Origin: an uncultured Sphingomonadaceae bacterium
GTDB taxonomy: Bacteria > Pseudomonadota > Alphaproteobacteria > Sphingomonadales > Sphingomonadaceae
NCBI GenBank assembly: GCA_947501695.1
Contig: CANMWO010000002.1
Location: 186,001 to 250,000, forward strand
Length of the DNA: 64,000 nucleotides
Reading direction: 5' to 3'
The notes beneath the pieces were generated by a model that was given only the letters and a program-made list of their open reading frames with translations, was not told the DNA's origin and searched no databases. Below, piece after piece: positions 17,810-26,352 of the stretch (position 1 is the first letter of the stretch; each line of letters starts with the position of its first letter). Both the position numbers and the translations under genes were made by a program.

Positions 17810-18451
17810 TTAGTGCTTGCCCTCTGTCTCCCAGCGGGTCGCAACCAAGCTCGGGCGCTTGCCAATTTTATTGAGCCAATGGCGCAACGGTAAAAGCTGT
17901 CCAATCAAATGATCCCCTTCAGAAGTCATTTGGACGGGGCGCAAAATGCAATAGACAAAGATATCCGCCAGCGAAAAATCCGCTCCGGAAAAATAGGGCG
18001 CTTCCTCAATCCGCTGACACACGATCCCTAGATGCTCGGCAATCTCCGGCAAGGCCGCCTCGATAATATCCGAACGCAGCGGAGTTTTCAAAAACCGGTG
18101 CGCCAAGCGCGGCATCAACAAACCATGTTCCGCTGCCGGAAACAGATAATTGTTCGCCACCGAAATCCAGCGATCCATTTCCGCCCGCGTCGCATGATCA
18201 TCAGGCTGCAACGCGCCGCCATTGTGGGCGTTATCAATATATTGGCAAATCGCGACGCTTTCATAGAGATTGAGTCCGTCAATTTCGACTGTCGGGACTT
18301 TGCGAAACGGGTGACGGCGCCGGTTCTCTGCACTGCCCGCAGGCGTTGCCGTTATCGTCCAACTGATACCCGCCTCTTCTGCCACAGTCTGAACGATGCG
18401 GCTGTAGGTAGACATGATCGTGCCATGGATTTGAAGAGTCGGTCGGGCCAT
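17810..18451 (-). CDS. Glutathione S-transferase family protein
   Basis: A 213-residue GST. Thioredoxin-like N-terminal domain (LQIHGTIMSTYSRIVQTVAEEAGI, ending in the glutathione-binding VPTVEIDGLNLYESVAICQYID, the cis-Pro and Glu-Ser) and an all-helical C-terminal domain with FSGADFSLADIFVY. Function could be conjugation or a non-detoxifying role. ATG 18451 has AAGGA about 9 bases upstream. It lies 12 bases after the flavoprotein gene and is likely co-transcribed. Confidence 0.9.
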   Translation of the reverse strand: MARPTLQIHGTIMSTYSRIVQTVAEEAGISWTITATPAGSAENRRRHPFRKVPTVEIDGLNLYESVAICQYIDNAHNGGALQPDDHATRAEMDRWISVANNYLFPAAEHGLLMPRLAHRFLKTPLRSDIIEAALPEIAEHLGIVCQRIEEAPYFSGADFSLADIFVYCILRPVQMTSEGDHLIGQLLPLRHWLNKIGKRPSLVATRWETEGKH

Positions 18452-18463
18452 CAACGTCCTTGC

Positions 18464-19648
18464 CTATAACATCGCCATATCAACCGGCTGTTCCAGCAAA
18501 ACGCGTCCAGCCAGTTCGAAGACCGCGGGAGCGGTCGCGATATGCTGGGTCGCGACATGGGCATCACGAAACCGCCGTTGCAGGCTGCTGCTGGAGTAGA
18601 CCGCACCGCCGCCGCCTAACGTATAAGCGATCTTGCAGACATCCGCCGACACTTCGGTTGCGTGAGCGCAGGCCAGCCGCAATTGCGCCCGGGATTCAGA
18701 TGAAATATCACCCTCGCCTTGCGCTTCCTGCCAAGCCTTGCCGACAGCACTCTCAAGGAAAGAAAATGCTCCGCAAAGCTGGGCAGTGGCGCGCGCAAGG
18801 TCGACCTGCACCGTTGCGCGCTGGGCCATGCTGCGGCCTCCGCCAGGTGTCTTCTTGGTAATTGCTATCTGCTTGATTTCTTCCAGCGCCGCCCGAGCAT
18901 TGCCGAGCGCAACAGAAGATACGCCAAGAGCCAATAAGCCGAATAGCGGAAATTTATAGAGCGCCCCGGTATCGCGTGGACGGTCGGCAACAAAGGAAAC
19001 ACTGCGGTCTTTGGGTATTTTGATATCTTTGACACTGAAATCACCCGATCCCGTTCCCTTCATGCCAGCAACATGCCAACTGTCGATAAACTCGGCATCG
19101 CCAGCAGGGAAAAACAACATCCGATGATAAGGCGCGCCATTTTCAAATTTCTGCAGCTCGCCATCCTTAAAGATCATAGCGCCACCACCCAGCCAACTGC
19201 AATTGGCTGAACCGGATCCCCATTGCCACTGGCCCGAGAGCAGATAATGGTCGCCTTTATCTTCGGCCTTACCCATTGGTGCGAAAACGCCGCCGGTAAT
19301 AACATCATCCGGCCCGAAAATCTCAGCCGCCGGACTTTCATCCATATAGGCCGCTCCCAAGGTGGATGTGACGGCAATCATCGCGCACCATCCCGCGCTG
19401 GCATCGGCCTCAGCAAGTGTCTCGATAACTTGCATGAAATCCAGCGGCGGCAATTCCAAGCCACCTAAAGAAGTTGGTTTGGACAGATTAAACGCACCGG
19501 CATCAGCCATTTTCGCTGCAAGGTCTGAAGGTAGACGGCGCGCCTGTTCCGTTTCGACCGCGCGATCGGCTATTTCCGGAAGCAGCTTCAATATTGCTGC
19601 GCCGGTATCCCCACCAATCCCCCTAATATCATATTGCAAACCTGTCAT
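18464..19648 (-). CDS. Acyl-CoA dehydrogenase-like flavin monooxygenase (HsaA/HpaC-partner type)
   Basis: A 394-residue protein of the acyl-CoA dehydrogenase fold with the type-2 C-terminal domain. Seen: GWCAMIAVTSTLGAAYMDES (N-terminal domain), GSGDFSVKDIKIPKDRSVSF in the middle, and AYTLGGGGAVYSSSSLQRRFRDAHVATQHIA at the end, typical of flavin-dependent hydroxylases (HsaA-like) rather than true dehydrogenases: the catalytic Glu of beta-oxidation enzymes is not visible. It probably needs a separate flavin reductase, not found nearby. ATG 19648 is preceded by GGAG 8 bases away; the longer frame to 19711 is unsupported. Confidence 0.78.
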   Translation of the reverse strand: MTGLQYDIRGIGGDTGAAILKLLPEIADRAVETEQARRLPSDLAAKMADAGAFNLSKPTSLGGLELPPLDFMQVIETLAEADASAGWCAMIAVTSTLGAAYMDESPAAEIFGPDDVITGGVFAPMGKAEDKGDHYLLSGQWQWGSGSANCSWLGGGAMIFKDGELQKFENGAPYHRMLFFPAGDAEFIDSWHVAGMKGTGSGDFSVKDIKIPKDRSVSFVADRPRDTGALYKFPLFGLLALGVSSVALGNARAALEEIKQIAITKKTPGGGRSMAQRATVQVDLARATAQLCGAFSFLESAVGKAWQEAQGEGDISSESRAQLRLACAHATEVSADVCKIAYTLGGGGAVYSSSSLQRRFRDAHVATQHIATAPAVFELAGRVLLEQPVDMAML

Positions 19649-19725
19649 TCCAAAATCTCCATTTATAGCGGTCAGCATAGGAGTTACTATTTGTCGATCC
19701 AGCAAAAACATATACTAAAGACGAT

Positions 19726-21270
19726 ATGCGTATCTTGGTACTTTTGGGTTTTGTCCTTTTATTAGCGGGCTGTAATGGGCGCGCCGACACGGGCAGCATG
19801 CCTGGTCCGGACCAAATCGTGCGCCTGTCGGACTCAGAGATAAAAGGCCTTGATCCACAGAAAATTTCCGATCTGTCCTCTCTGCGCATTGCCGCAGACC
19901 AGTTTGAAGGGCTGACCAGGCTTGATGCCGCCGGAAATGCCGAGCCGGGAGTGGCGCAAGACTGGAATGTTTCAAACGACGGATTGCAGTGGACATTCCG
20001 CTTGCGTGGCGGGTTGCGATTTTCCGATGGAGTAACCTTTGATGCTGTGCTTTTTCCGCAAATATGGGATCGGCTGCATGCACCAGAAACAGCGTCCCCA
20101 ACAAAAGCGCTGTTTGAGAATATTGCGTCGGTGACGGCTGAAGGCGGCACTTCTGTTGTGGTGATATTGAAAGCCCCAGCGCCATCGCTACCGATATTGC
20201 TGGCCCATCCCGCGATGGCTGCTTTACCGCTACATCGCATCGACCAGGCGAGCGAAAAATGGACCAGCGAGCGGCCGATGGTGGTCAGTGGTCCCTATCA
20301 ATTGAGCATGTGGCGGCTCAACGATCACGCCCGAATGACTCGCAACCCTGAATGGCACGATGAACCGGCTCCGACCGCAACAATAATCTGGAAACCGATG
20401 GATGACAGCCTTTCGGCCATGCGGTTATTTCTGTCGGGCGGTGCAGATATCGCGGCTGACTATCCTGATAGCCGGCATAAATGGTTGATGGATAATCACC
20501 CTGATCTTGCGCACAGTGTTCCTTATCTCGGCAGCTATTATTTCGCGTTTAATACGCGCAAGGCCCCGTTTGACGACACGCGTGTACGCACCGCACTATC
20601 GATGGCGGTAGAACGCAAATGGATTGCCGAAAAAGTTATCGGCATCGGGAATATCCCGGCATGGAATCTTTTACCGCCAGAGCTAACCGGCGGCATTAGC
20701 GCCAAGCCCATTTGGGCCGATTGGGATCGCGAACGGCGTCTGGCCGCGGCGCGGCAATTGCTGGATGAGGCCGGATATGGCCCGGGCAATCCTTTAAGCT
20801 TTGAAATTCGCTTTAACAGTTCCACCGAGCATCGCCGCGTATCTGTTGCTCTGGCCGCTATGTGGAAAGACTTGAACGTCGAGGCCAGCCTGTTCAACAG
20901 TGAAGCCGCCCTGCATTTTGCTGCGCTCCGGCAACATGATTTTGCTCTCTCGCGGTCCGGCTGGATTGCCGATTTACCTATAGCGGAAAATTTTCTGACC
21001 GTTCACCAGCCGGCCAACGGCGCTGGAAACTATTCCGGATATGATAATCCTGCCTATGATGCCCTAGTCGCGAAGGCTATAAAAACAGCGGATCCGGACA
21101 AGAGAAACAAAATCATGCGTCAGGCGGATGAGACGCTCATCGCGGACATGCCGATATTGCCGCTCTATTTCTATGTCACCCGGTCTCTGGTCAGCAAACG
21201 TATAGAGGGATGGCAGGATAATATTTCCAATGTGCATCCCAGTCGTACTCTGCGTATAAGCACAAAATGA
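19726..21270 (+). CDS. Solute-binding lipoprotein, family 5 (peptide-type), copy 1
   Basis: A 514-residue SBP_bac_5 protein (OppA/DppA fold) anchored by a lipobox (LLLAGCNG). Core features include IVRLSDSEIKGLDPQKI, NDGLQWTFRLRGGLRFSDG and YFAFNTRKAPFDDTRVRTALSMAVERKWIA. Such proteins normally deliver peptides to an ABC transporter, but no permease or ATPase gene is near. Its stop overlaps the start of a second binding protein by 4 bases. It diverges from the flavoprotein gene over a 77-base gap. Confidence 0.92.
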   Translation: MRILVLLGFVLLLAGCNGRADTGSMPGPDQIVRLSDSEIKGLDPQKISDLSSLRIAADQFEGLTRLDAAGNAEPGVAQDWNVSNDGLQWTFRLRGGLRFSDGVTFDAVLFPQIWDRLHAPETASPTKALFENIASVTAEGGTSVVVILKAPAPSLPILLAHPAMAALPLHRIDQASEKWTSERPMVVSGPYQLSMWRLNDHARMTRNPEWHDEPAPTATIIWKPMDDSLSAMRLFLSGGADIAADYPDSRHKWLMDNHPDLAHSVPYLGSYYFAFNTRKAPFDDTRVRTALSMAVERKWIAEKVIGIGNIPAWNLLPPELTGGISAKPIWADWDRERRLAAARQLLDEAGYGPGNPLSFEIRFNSSTEHRRVSVALAAMWKDLNVEASLFNSEAALHFAALRQHDFALSRSGWIADLPIAENFLTVHQPANGAGNYSGYDNPAYDALVAKAIKTADPDKRNKIMRQADETLIADMPILPLYFYVTRSLVSKRIEGWQDNISNVHPSRTLRISTK

Positions 21271-22784
21271 CGAACACCAGCCCGCACAATCTCTTCACAC
21301 GGCTTGCCCTTGTCGCTACATTTTTCAGCCTGGCCGGCTGTGGCATGGCGGGCGACGAAGATCGTGCCAGAGTGGCGATTATCGAAGATAAGGACCCGGT
21401 GATAAAACCGATTGGTATAGAGTTAAACTATGCCTCGGCAATCGCGCGATCTGCGATCGCCAAAGGCCTGGTTGGCTTTGATGAACAAGGCCGCGTCGTG
21501 CCAGCACTCGCCGCGCGTTGGATCGTCACTGATGATGGCTTGAGTTATATCTTTCGCCTCAACGATGCGCAGTGGAATGATGGCCGTTCCGTGACCGCCG
21601 AACAGATTGCGGCATTGCTGCAAGAGCGGATCACAGAGTTGAGTAAAAGCCGACTTGGTCCGGATTTGCTAAGTATTGATGAAATTGTCCCGATGACTGG
21701 CCGTGTTATCGAAATCCGTCTGACATCCGCCAACCCCAATTTCCTGCAGCTCATGGCGCAACCCGAACTAGGTCTGTTTCGAACCGGTCAAGGCGCCGGG
21801 CCAATGACCAAATTGGACAATAGCAAGGCCTATATGCTGGCCGTGATGCCCGAGCAGAAACCGGACGAGGATGAAGACCAAGAGGAAGAGCCGTCGATTG
21901 ACGAAGCGGCCGCGGATGACCCACGCCGCGTCACCCTGCGGAGCGAAGGCGCTGCCAAGGCGATAGCCCGCTATGCGGCCGACTATACCGACGTGATATT
22001 GAACGGCAAATTTCATCATCTTCCGTTGCTGGATGAAGCAGGCGTGAGCACCAATGATCTGAGACTGGACCCTGTAGCGGGTCTGTTCGGTTTTAAATTC
22101 TTGAGAGCCGAGAGCTTCTGGGCCGTACCAAAAAACCGCGAGATATTGTCGATGACAATTGACCGGCCAGCACTTTTGACTTCCTTCCCTAACGTGACCG
22201 CTTGGCGGAGCCGTCAGAAGATCATTCCCGAAGCCCTTGATGTTGCTGGCATTGATGCACGACCATATTGGGCCAGCATGACCATACAGGAACGTCAGGC
22301 CGTTGCCCGTGAACATGTCAGTCGCTGGGAATCACTAGAGGGGCCGGTCCAGCCGCTAACCATTTCCTTGCCCGATGCAGCGGGGGCAGACATATTGTTC
22401 CTGCGCGTGCAATCCGATTTGCGCCGTGTCGGCCTTGACGCGGTTCAGGCAGGCCCGGATCAGGAGGCAGATATCCGTTTGATCGATGAGATTGCAGCTT
22501 ATGACAGCGCCAAATGGTTCTTATATCGCCTGACCTGCACCGAAATGTCTGTGTGCCTGAATGACGCAGACGCAAAAATTGCCGAAGCCGATGCCGCGGC
22601 CAATTTGCAGATTAAGGCAAGATTATATGCCGAAGCAGAAGTGATGTTGGTCGAGCATTATACCTTTATTCCGCTGGCCGTCCCGGTCCGCTGGTCGATC
22701 AGCCGGCCGGGCCAGCAAGGCCTCGCGGTCAATCCTCGCGGCTGGCATCCATTGAATTTGTTGGTCGGAATCCCTATATCCTAA
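21267..22784 (+). CDS. Solute-binding lipoprotein, family 5, copy 2
   Basis: A 505-residue SBP_bac_5-type lipoprotein (FFSLAGCGMAG). It shares the NDAQWNDGRSVTAEQIA and LLSIDEIVPMTGRVIEIRL segments, but the middle is altered: an acidic insert (PDEDEDQEEEPSIDEAAADD, near residues 200-220) and a poorer match after residue 250. The ligand site may be changed or lost. It is translationally coupled to copy 1 (ATGA overlap), so the two should be made in equal amounts; a heterodimer or ligand-relay pair is possible but unproved. Confidence 0.85.
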   Translation: MTNTSPHNLFTRLALVATFFSLAGCGMAGDEDRARVAIIEDKDPVIKPIGIELNYASAIARSAIAKGLVGFDEQGRVVPALAARWIVTDDGLSYIFRLNDAQWNDGRSVTAEQIAALLQERITELSKSRLGPDLLSIDEIVPMTGRVIEIRLTSANPNFLQLMAQPELGLFRTGQGAGPMTKLDNSKAYMLAVMPEQKPDEDEDQEEEPSIDEAAADDPRRVTLRSEGAAKAIARYAADYTDVILNGKFHHLPLLDEAGVSTNDLRLDPVAGLFGFKFLRAESFWAVPKNREILSMTIDRPALLTSFPNVTAWRSRQKIIPEALDVAGIDARPYWASMTIQERQAVAREHVSRWESLEGPVQPLTISLPDAAGADILFLRVQSDLRRVGLDAVQAGPDQEADIRLIDEIAAYDSAKWFLYRLTCTEMSVCLNDADAKIAEADAAANLQIKARLYAEAEVMLVEHYTFIPLAVPVRWSISRPGQQGLAVNPRGWHPLNLLVGIPIS

Positions 22785-22816
22785 GTATGATAGTGAAGAA
22801 TTTAGTGGGAGGGCGC

Positions 22817-23239
22817 ATGGCGATTTCGGAAGAACAGTTAAAACGATTAGCCGAACAATTGCCAGATGTAAGCCGCGACCCGCAAGCAGTGCGAAACCGA
22901 GTAGAAGCCATGGAAAAGGTGCTGGAACGCGCTTTTGTCATTCCCGGAATTAACAAGCCTATTGGTGTCGATTCTCTGGTCGGTCTAATCCCCGTCGTCG
23001 GCGATATCGTCACTGCGGTCATGGGCGCCTATATCGTCTGGGAGGCCCGCAATCTGGGCATGTCCAAATGGCAACTGACCCGTATGGCAACCAATGTCGG
23101 CATTGATACCGCTTTGGGAGCAATCCCTCTGGCTGGCGATGTTTTCGATTTCCTATGGCGCTCCAATAGCCGCAATTTAAAGATTATCACAAAGCATCTC
23201 GACAAGCATCATCCCGGTACCCGGACATTAGAAGGTTAA
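22817..23239 (+). CDS. DUF4112 membrane protein
   Basis: A 140-residue DUF4112 protein. It has an N-terminal helix, then two hydrophobic segments (DSLVGLIPVVGDIVTAVMGAY and NVGIDTALGAIPLAGDVFDFL) in the characteristic IP-x-x-GD repeat, and a basic C-terminus (KIITKHLDKHHPG). Function unknown. ATG 22817 is preferred: GGGAGGG at 22807-22813 is a strong ribosome site; ATG 22787 has none and would lie 2 bases after the previous stop. It follows the two binding proteins on the same strand and overlaps the next gene end by 4 bases. Confidence 0.88.
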   Translation: MAISEEQLKRLAEQLPDVSRDPQAVRNRVEAMEKVLERAFVIPGINKPIGVDSLVGLIPVVGDIVTAVMGAYIVWEARNLGMSKWQLTRMATNVGIDTALGAIPLAGDVFDFLWRSNSRNLKIITKHLDKHHPGTRTLEG

Positions 23240-23784
23240 GCTTCGGGAAACCGGGCACCGAAATCCTCATTGGCCAACCGCGCACTATTGGCAACAAAGC
23301 TGACCGTATGATAGGTTCCGCACAGGGCCATGATCTCCAGCTGCTCTTCCAACGTCCAGACGGCCTGAAAATCTTGCAGATGCCTATTCGTGATTGTTCC
23401 ACTAGCGCATAGATCATCGATAGCGCAGATCAGCAGACGTTCCTTATCGCTCCAAACATCCTCACTAACGGCACGCTCTCTTGTCGCAGCGATTTGCGTT
23501 TCATTCAGCCGCGCGGCCTTTGAAAAAATCGCAATATGGACACCCCATTCATATTCGCAATTCCGGTTGGCGGTGGTGCGCAGAATGACAATCTCTCGCT
23601 CACGGAGTGTCAGCGGGCTGTCCTTATCGAGCAAATTGGGCACTGCCCTTGAGAGAAACCGCAGGCTATTTGCGAACGTACGGAAGAGGCTAAGTATATA
23701 GCTATCCTGCTGGGGATAGTTGGCGAGGATCGCCGTTATCGCCGGGTCATATGGCGGTTTAAGGGGTTTAAGAATATTGCTCAT
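23236..23784 (-). CDS. Carboxymuconolactone decarboxylase (CMD/AhpD-like) family protein
   Basis: A 182-residue CMD-family protein: SLRFLSRAVPNLLDKDSPLTLREREIVILRTTANRNCEYEWGVHIAIF is the core helix pair. The AhpD-type CxxC is replaced by NCEYEWGVH, so only one Cys remains and a peroxidase relay is unlikely; the Glu-x-x-x-His pattern fits the large group of one-Cys CMD proteins. ATG 23784 has GGAGA upstream. It diverges from an HxlR regulator over a 72-base gap with twin operators, so the regulator probably controls it (reactive electrophile or quinone response). Confidence 0.87.
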   Translation of the reverse strand: MSNILKPLKPPYDPAITAILANYPQQDSYILSLFRTFANSLRFLSRAVPNLLDKDSPLTLREREIVILRTTANRNCEYEWGVHIAIFSKAARLNETQIAATRERAVSEDVWSDKERLLICAIDDLCASGTITNRHLQDFQAVWTLEEQLEIMALCGTYHTVSFVANSARLANEDFGARFPEA

Positions 23785-23797
23785 CGCGAGTCTCCGT

Positions 23798-23839
23798 GCT
23801 ACAGTTAATGTAGTAGCGTTATGCTACATTAACTGTAGC
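23798..23839. promoter_or_regulatory. Twin operator between CMD and HxlR genes
   Basis: A perfect 16-base inverted repeat (23798-23813 with 23824-23839, 10-base spacer). Each arm is itself a CTACA-N5-TGTAG dyad, giving two equal sites with centres 25 bases apart. HxlR regulators bind GTAG/CTAC-type dyads; this is the likely binding site for the HxlR protein on both divergent promoters. Confidence 0.75.
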
Positions 23840-23856
23840 GTCAAGAAAGGACTGTC

Positions 23857-24192
23857 TTGCCCGTTAAAAACATCGACAAAGCGAGAGGCTCCGACACAGG
23901 CCGGCCGATCATGGTACTTCTCGACATGCTAGGAAAGCGCTGGACCCTGCGCATTATGTGGGAATTGAGAGACCATCCGTTGACATTTCGTGACCTACAG
24001 AAACAATGCGGTGACATCTCTCCGACAACGCTTAACAACCGTTTGCGTGAGTTGCGGGATTTGCAGATTCTCGATCATGGCTCGGGCGGCTATGGCTATA
24101 CCGCGCTTGGAGCGGAGCTAGGCACACAGATGACCATCCTCGATATCTGGTCCAACAAATGGGCTAAAAATCTAGCCAAGGATCAAGCCTAA
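23857..24192 (+). CDS. HxlR-family transcriptional regulator
   Basis: A 111-residue HxlR protein with winged helix: GRPIMVLLDMLGKRWTLRIMWELRDHPLTFRDLQKQ, then DISPTTLNNRLRELRDLQIL and the wing GSGGYGYTAL. No Cys is near the N-terminus, unlike the redox sensors YodB/HypR; the only visible Cys is in QKQCGD. TTG 23857 is the likely start: AGAAAGGA lies 5 bases upstream and the residues match family N-termini. It diverges from the CMD gene and probably represses it and itself. Confidence 0.85.
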   Translation: MPVKNIDKARGSDTGRPIMVLLDMLGKRWTLRIMWELRDHPLTFRDLQKQCGDISPTTLNNRLRELRDLQILDHGSGGYGYTALGAELGTQMTILDIWSNKWAKNLAKDQA

Positions 24193-24896
24193 GCGCCCCG
24201 CCAGATTTTAACCGGCATATCGTCCTGCAACGCTCTCATATCACGTGGACAGCGTTGGGGGCGAAAGCTCTTGCCAAGGCACAGGCGCACTTCTTCCAGC
24301 CAACCGCGCCGGTTAATCTTGAACCGCATCATATCCGCGCCCAGTCCATCATTGGCCATCACAAAAGCCGCGCGTAAACCCTTGACCGTCAGCGGTTTGC
24401 GCGACAGCCTGTCCATATTGGGAAATTCCACCGCATCGAACATGATCTTGGAAATCCGGAAATAGGTTTCGGGTCGCCGGGTCATACAGGTGCCATGCTT
24501 GGCCCATTCTTTCGCCATCAACCGCGTCGAAGGCATCATGCAGAAATTGCGCTTCACAAGCGCTGGCGGCAGCGCTTTGGTCGACCTGCACCATTGGGGA
24601 TAGCTGGCCCCCTGCGCATCCGGCCACAAGCCGTGTAGGATGAAACCAAAGCTGCCGTCATCCCCGCTACACTGGGATTTATCGCGCCGGCTATCCTTGC
24701 GCAGGCGGCAATATTCGGGCGACCAGCTCATTGCGAGCGTGTAGCCCGATACCGGTTTGATCCGGCGCGGCTCCTTCGCTGGTTTGCTGGTCGGTGTTAT
24801 AGGCTTGGCCAGCGCGGGTGCCCGGCACTGATAGGCTTGGGCTTGGGCCAAGCCGGGGACCGCTAACAAGATAATAGGTAGAATTATGACTTTCAT
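24189..24896 (-). CDS. Ribonuclease T2 family protein, secreted
   Basis: A 235-residue RNase T2. Signal peptide ILLAVPGLAQAQA precedes the mature enzyme. Both catalytic segments are present: FGFILHGLWPD (CAS I) and KEWAKHGTC (CAS II), each with its His, plus paired Cys. RNase T2 enzymes degrade RNA in the periplasm or outside the cell for nutrient recovery. ATG 24896 is chosen over a TTG at 24914. It ends convergently with the HxlR gene (4-base overlap) and follows three small membrane proteins on the same strand, 38 bases from the nearest. Confidence 0.92.
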   Translation of the reverse strand: MKVIILPIILLAVPGLAQAQAYQCRAPALAKPITPTSKPAKEPRRIKPVSGYTLAMSWSPEYCRLRKDSRRDKSQCSGDDGSFGFILHGLWPDAQGASYPQWCRSTKALPPALVKRNFCMMPSTRLMAKEWAKHGTCMTRRPETYFRISKIMFDAVEFPNMDRLSRKPLTVKGLRAAFVMANDGLGADMMRFKINRRGWLEEVRLCLGKSFRPQRCPRDMRALQDDMPVKIWRGA

Positions 24897-24934
24897 TCGA
24901 ACATATCTTTGCAATAGTTAGCTTCTTAAACAAC

Positions 24935-25327
24935 CTACCCCGTTGATTCAAACCAATCTTGGGAGCGTTCCAAGAACAAGCAAATTACTCCACATAATTC
25001 AAGAGCGTACGAAATTCCGCTAAACCAAAGCTCCACAGGCGACACGTCATAGGCAAATCCTGCTTCAAAATTAAAAGCGAGTAATGCCAAGCTAAAAAAT
25101 CCGCACCCAATGAAAGTCAGAACGGCAAATATCCATCGAAATATGTTATTGGCCCGTCGAGCTATCATATACCAGACAAAAACCATGAAGCCCAAAACGA
25201 CCATGCTCTGCAGAATAGATTCTGGATCAAGACTGTTAAAAACCACCTCTTCGACGAAATTAACAAAGATCGCGCTCCAATAAAGCCAATCGAACCAGAT
25301 TATGGAATCAGGCCTTGAACGATTCAT
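24935..25327 (-). CDS. Small membrane protein, family triplet member 3
   Basis: A 130-residue protein with four predicted helices: MNRSRPDSIIWFDWLYWSAIF at the start, FMVFVWYMIARRANNIFRWIFAVL in the middle, and LELCGVICLFLERSQDWFES at the end. The pattern SI-x-x-(F)-x-x-L, ...W-Y-x-x-A-R-(K/R)-A, ...FLxRxDxxxWF matches its two neighbours at 25374 and 25892, though it is the most diverged. ATG 25327 chosen. No family name recognised; function unknown. Confidence 0.72.
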   Translation of the reverse strand: MNRSRPDSIIWFDWLYWSAIFVNFVEEVVFNSLDPESILQSMVVLGFMVFVWYMIARRANNIFRWIFAVLTFIGCGFFSLALLAFNFEAGFAYDVSPVELWFSGISYALELCGVICLFLERSQDWFESTG

Positions 25328-25373
25328 CAAAACCACATCCTAAGCCTCAAATAGCAAGAGCTATTCGGCACTT

Positions 25374-25781
25374 TTACGTTACAACCGTTTTATCGGCGAA
25401 CCATTGTTTGGAATCGCTGCGGAACAACATGAAAATCGCTCCGGCTTTCAGGGCGAGGATTGCAAATAGGATCGTCACACCAAGTGTCCGATAGTTATCA
25501 AGCGTCGCCAGCGACCAAATCACGCCAATGACATACATTATGACCAGCAACCATTTTCCAATGCTGGAACCTTTGCGCGCGATCTTATACCACAGCCAAA
25601 GATTGATCAGAAAAGGAAAGGCGATGATGGTGTAGGTTGCAAAAGCATTCATGCCATCACTGCCATCGCCGCGAGACATGACCATCGACCAGGTATCCCA
25701 ATTCAAAAAGATATTAAGGACATTGAGCGCAAGCGCGCCTAAAAAAAGCTGTTCGAATCTGGTGATGGAATTTGGTCGCAT
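25374..25781 (-). CDS. Small membrane protein, family triplet member 2
   Basis: A 135-residue, four-helix membrane protein (MRPNSITRFEQLFLGALALN...LWLWYKIARKGSSIGKWLLVIM...AGAIFMLFRSDSKQWFADK). It shares with the 141-residue copy upstream the start RPxSIxRFEQLFL, the WYxxARK segment and the end LFRxDxKxWFA. ATG 25781 has GGAGG about 6 bases upstream; the longer frame to 25853 is not needed. Function unknown. Confidence 0.78.
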   Translation of the reverse strand: MRPNSITRFEQLFLGALALNVLNIFLNWDTWSMVMSRGDGSDGMNAFATYTIIAFPFLINLWLWYKIARKGSSIGKWLLVIMYVIGVIWSLATLDNYRTLGVTILFAILALKAGAIFMLFRSDSKQWFADKTVVT

Positions 25782-25891
25782 TAAGGCCTCCGGACTTTGT
25801 CTAGAACCCATGCTTCCCGAAAATGGCGTAGCTAAGACTTGAATCAATTCCAAGCGTTAGCTGCGCCTTAGTCCGGTTGTGTCAAACGCAA

Positions 25892-26317
25892 TCAATCAAA
25901 AGTTTTCTCCAGATCCACGGTCTTCTCGCCCGCAAACCATTTTTTGGCATCAGGCCGGAACAGCATATAGACCGCTATGGCCTGCATAGCCGTCAACACG
26001 AGCCCGATAGTCAAATTAAGCGGCGGCAATATCGCAAAAGAGGAGGGCAAAGCCAAAACCCCTATGACCATCAATACCAGCAAAATCCATTTCACAAAGC
26101 CAACGGCTTTTCGGGCAACCAGATACCAGAGCAACAGATTAATCCCAAAGCCAAAAGCGGTGGTAATATAAGCAAAATTGGGTCCCAGAGCAGCCGAATT
26201 GGGATCCGCCTGGATGGCCGCCAACGTCGTATCCCAAGTCAAAAATACGTTAACCAGACCAATGGCTAAAGATATTAGAAATAGCTGTTCAAACCGTATG
26301 ATGGATGTTGGCCGCAT
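25892..26317 (-). CDS. Small membrane protein, family triplet member 1
   Basis: A 141-residue, four-helix membrane protein starting MRPTSIIRFEQLFLISLAIG and ending AVYMLFRPDAKKWFAGEK. Good ribosome site (GGGAG) before ATG 26317. First of three related genes on the minus strand, upstream of RNase T2. No named family recognised. Its charged ends (Arg/Lys rich, cytoplasmic) suggest both termini lie inside. Confidence 0.8.
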   Translation of the reverse strand: MRPTSIIRFEQLFLISLAIGLVNVFLTWDTTLAAIQADPNSAALGPNFAYITTAFGFGINLLLWYLVARKAVGFVKWILLVLMVIGVLALPSSFAILPPLNLTIGLVLTAMQAIAVYMLFRPDAKKWFAGEKTVDLEKTFD

Positions 26318-26352
26318 AATGCTCTCCCTTGCAAAGAAGGTGCGAGCTTAAC

